6,470 nucleotides of DNA, taken from positions 1 through 6,470 of the forward strand of contig JBEAOO010000033.1 in NCBI GenBank assembly GCA_041164825.1, written 5' to 3'. The notes beneath the pieces are model-generated. The model did no database searches. It worked only from the letters and a program-made list of their open reading frames with translations, and was not told the origin of the DNA. Below, piece after piece: positions 5,254 to 6,470 of the stretch. The stretch comes from JBEAOO01 sp041164825. GTDB taxonomy: Bacteria; Pseudomonadota; Gammaproteobacteria; Burkholderiales; Burkholderiaceae_C. How positions within the stretch are numbered: the stretch's first letter is position 1; every line of letters starts with the position of its first letter. The position numbers were made by a program, and so were the translations under genes.

Positions 5254-6470
5254 TTGCTCATCCACAACGCCCGCGCCATCGCCACCGGCCTGCCCGGTGA
5301 GGCCATGCGCACCCGCGCCTGCGACATCCGTGTTGAAGGCACGCGCATCACCGAGATGGGCCGCCTGAGCGCCCTGCCCGGCGAGGCCGTGATCGACGCC
5401 ACCGACTGCGTCGTCATGCCCGGCTGGGTCAACACCCACCACCACCTGTTCCAGAGCCTGCTCAAGGGCATCCCGGCCGGCATCAACGTGCCGTTGCTGC
5501 CCTGGCTGAGCGCCGTGCCCGTGCCCTGGCGCAAGCACTTCGACCGCGCAGAGCTGCTGCGCCTGGCCGCGCGCATCGGCATCGCCGAGCTGCTGCTGAG
5601 CGGCTGCACCACGGTGGCCGACCACCAGTACCACTACTACCCCGACATGCCCTTTGATGCGTCGGAAGCGGTGTTCGAGGAGGCCGAGAAGCTGGGCGTG
5701 CGTCTGGTGCTGTGCCGCGGTGGCCAAACCATGCGCCGCGAGGTCGACGTGGCGCCACCGCTGCAGTGCACACCCGAGACGCTGGAGCAGTACCTGAGCA
5801 GCCTGGAGCGCGACGTGCAGCGCTGGCACCAGCCCGCGCCCGATGCGATGCGCCGCGTGGTCAGCGCGCCCACCACACCGACCTGGTCGGTGCCGCCCGA
5901 GCAGCTGGCGCCCATCGCCCGCCACGCGCGCAGCCTGGGCATCCGCCTGCACAGCCACCTGAGTGAGACGGCCGACTACGTGAGCTACTGCCGCGAGGTG
6001 CATGGCTGCACGCCGCTCGAATTTGTCGAGCGCCACGAGTGGCTGGGGCCGGACGTTTGGTATGCCCACATGGTGCACCTCAGCCCGCCCGAGATCGCCC
6101 GCCTGGCGCAAACCGGCACCGGCGTGGCGCACTGCCCGCAAAGCAACTGCCGCCTGGGCTCGGGCGTGGCGCCGGTGCCCGCGCTGCTGCGGGCCGGTGC
6201 GCCGGTGTCGCTGGCGGTCGATGGCGCGGCCTCCAACGAAGCCGCCGACATGTTCAACGAGGCCCACACGGCCTGGATGATTCACCGCGCTGTGGGCGGG
6301 GCCGAGGCCATCACCGCCGAAGACGTGCTGCACATCGGCACCGCCGGTGGCGCGCGCATGTTGGGGCTGGATGCGGTGGGCACGCTGGCCGTGGGCCAGG
6401 CCGCCGACATCAGCATCATCGCCCTCGACCAGCCGCGCCACATGGGCCTGCACGACCCGCTGATCGCCCC
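5254..6470 (+). CDS. cog0402 amidohydrolase, 8-oxoguanine/isoxanthopterin deaminase-like, 3'-truncated by window end
   Basis: The first ~405 residues of a cytoplasmic zinc-dependent aminohydrolase are visible; roughly 45-50 C-terminal residues are probably missing. Landmarks are the small N-terminal beta-domain (1-55), H62 and H64 in NTHHHLF on strand 1, H235 and E238 in HSHLSET on strand 5, H272 in YAHMVHL on strand 6, and D323 in VDGAASNEA on strand 8. This is the single-zinc deaminase set of cog0402 (guanine, 8-oxoguanine, pterin and triazine deaminases). LLLSGCTTVADH (113-124) and HCPQSNCRLGSG (293-304) resemble Pseudomonas Pa0142 8-oxoguanine deaminase. The FQSLLKGIPAG stretch (66-76), YYPDMPFDASE (128-138) and CRGGQT (154-159) look, from memory, closer to the isoxanthopterin deaminases described from marine metagenomes. 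The reaction would be hydrolytic loss of NH3 from a fused-ring aminopyrimidine. It is co-directional with the importer, 107 bases downstream. Deaminase class is firm; pterin versus purine is open. Confidence 0.9.
   Translation, partial: MLIHNARAIATGLPGEAMRTRACDIRVEGTRITEMGRLSALPGEAVIDATDCVVMPGWVNTHHHLFQSLLKGIPAGINVPLLPWLSAVPVPWRKHFDRAELLRLAARIGIAELLLSGCTTVADHQYHYYPDMPFDASEAVFEEAEKLGVRLVLCRGGQTMRREVDVAPPLQCTPETLEQYLSSLERDVQRWHQPAPDAMRRVVSAPTTPTWSVPPEQLAPIARHARSLGIRLHSHLSETADYVSYCREVHGCTPLEFVERHEWLGPDVWYAHMVHLSPPEIARLAQTGTGVAHCPQSNCRLGSGVAPVPALLRAGAPVSLAVDGAASNEAADMFNEAHTAWMIHRAVGGAEAITAEDVLHIGTAGGARMLGLDAVGTLAVGQAADISIIALDQPRHMGLHDPLIA

Noticed and set aside
5014..6453. 479-codon minus-strand open frame opposite the deaminase
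   Set aside because: Same antisense GC artefact: it crosses the intergenic hairpin and the permease end, has no domain pattern, and lies opposite an intact deaminase frame.

Overview
This GC-rich window (third codon positions are almost all G or C) carries seven genes. All lie on the + strand, are tightly packed and share the same codon style. The protein families, the base composition and a CCCTCTCCC/GGGAGAGGG intergenic hairpin suggest a betaproteobacterium of the Burkholderiales, probably Comamonadaceae. That placement is inference from composition and recalled resemblance, not from a database search. No RNA gene, insertion sequence, integrase or CRISPR array is visible, and nothing in base composition marks a boundary of transferred DNA.

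Layout: (1) 1-288, the 3' end of a RidA/YjgF-family gene cut by the window edge; (2) 318-1154, a creatininase-family metal-dependent amidohydrolase; (3) 1230-2243, a secreted NMT1/THI5-like ABC substrate-binding protein; (4) 2301-3341, an isopenicillin-N-synthase-like Fe(II)/2-oxoglutarate oxygenase; (5) 3354-4226, a NitT/TauT-type ABC ATPase; (6) 4223-5146, its membrane permease, with a start that overlaps the ATPase stop; (7) 5254-6470, the first ~405 codons of a cog0402 amidohydrolase close to 8-oxoguanine and isoxanthopterin deaminases, starting at TTG and cut by the window end. The largest gap (107 bases) lies between permease and deaminase and holds the hairpin element.

Reading of the whole: a complete one-solute importer (binding protein, ATPase, permease) is interleaved with four enzymes. 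The deaminase, a cyclic-amide-type hydrolase, an oxygenase and an enamine/imine-type RidA protein fit a route that takes up a nitrogen heterocycle and dismantles it for nitrogen or carbon. The best-supported substrate class is an oxidised pterin (isoxanthopterin-like) or an oxopurine. This rests mainly on the deaminase. The order of steps and the exact substrate are inference. No thiamin (THI-box) riboswitch is present, which weakens the thiamin-precursor reading that the binding-protein family would otherwise invite.
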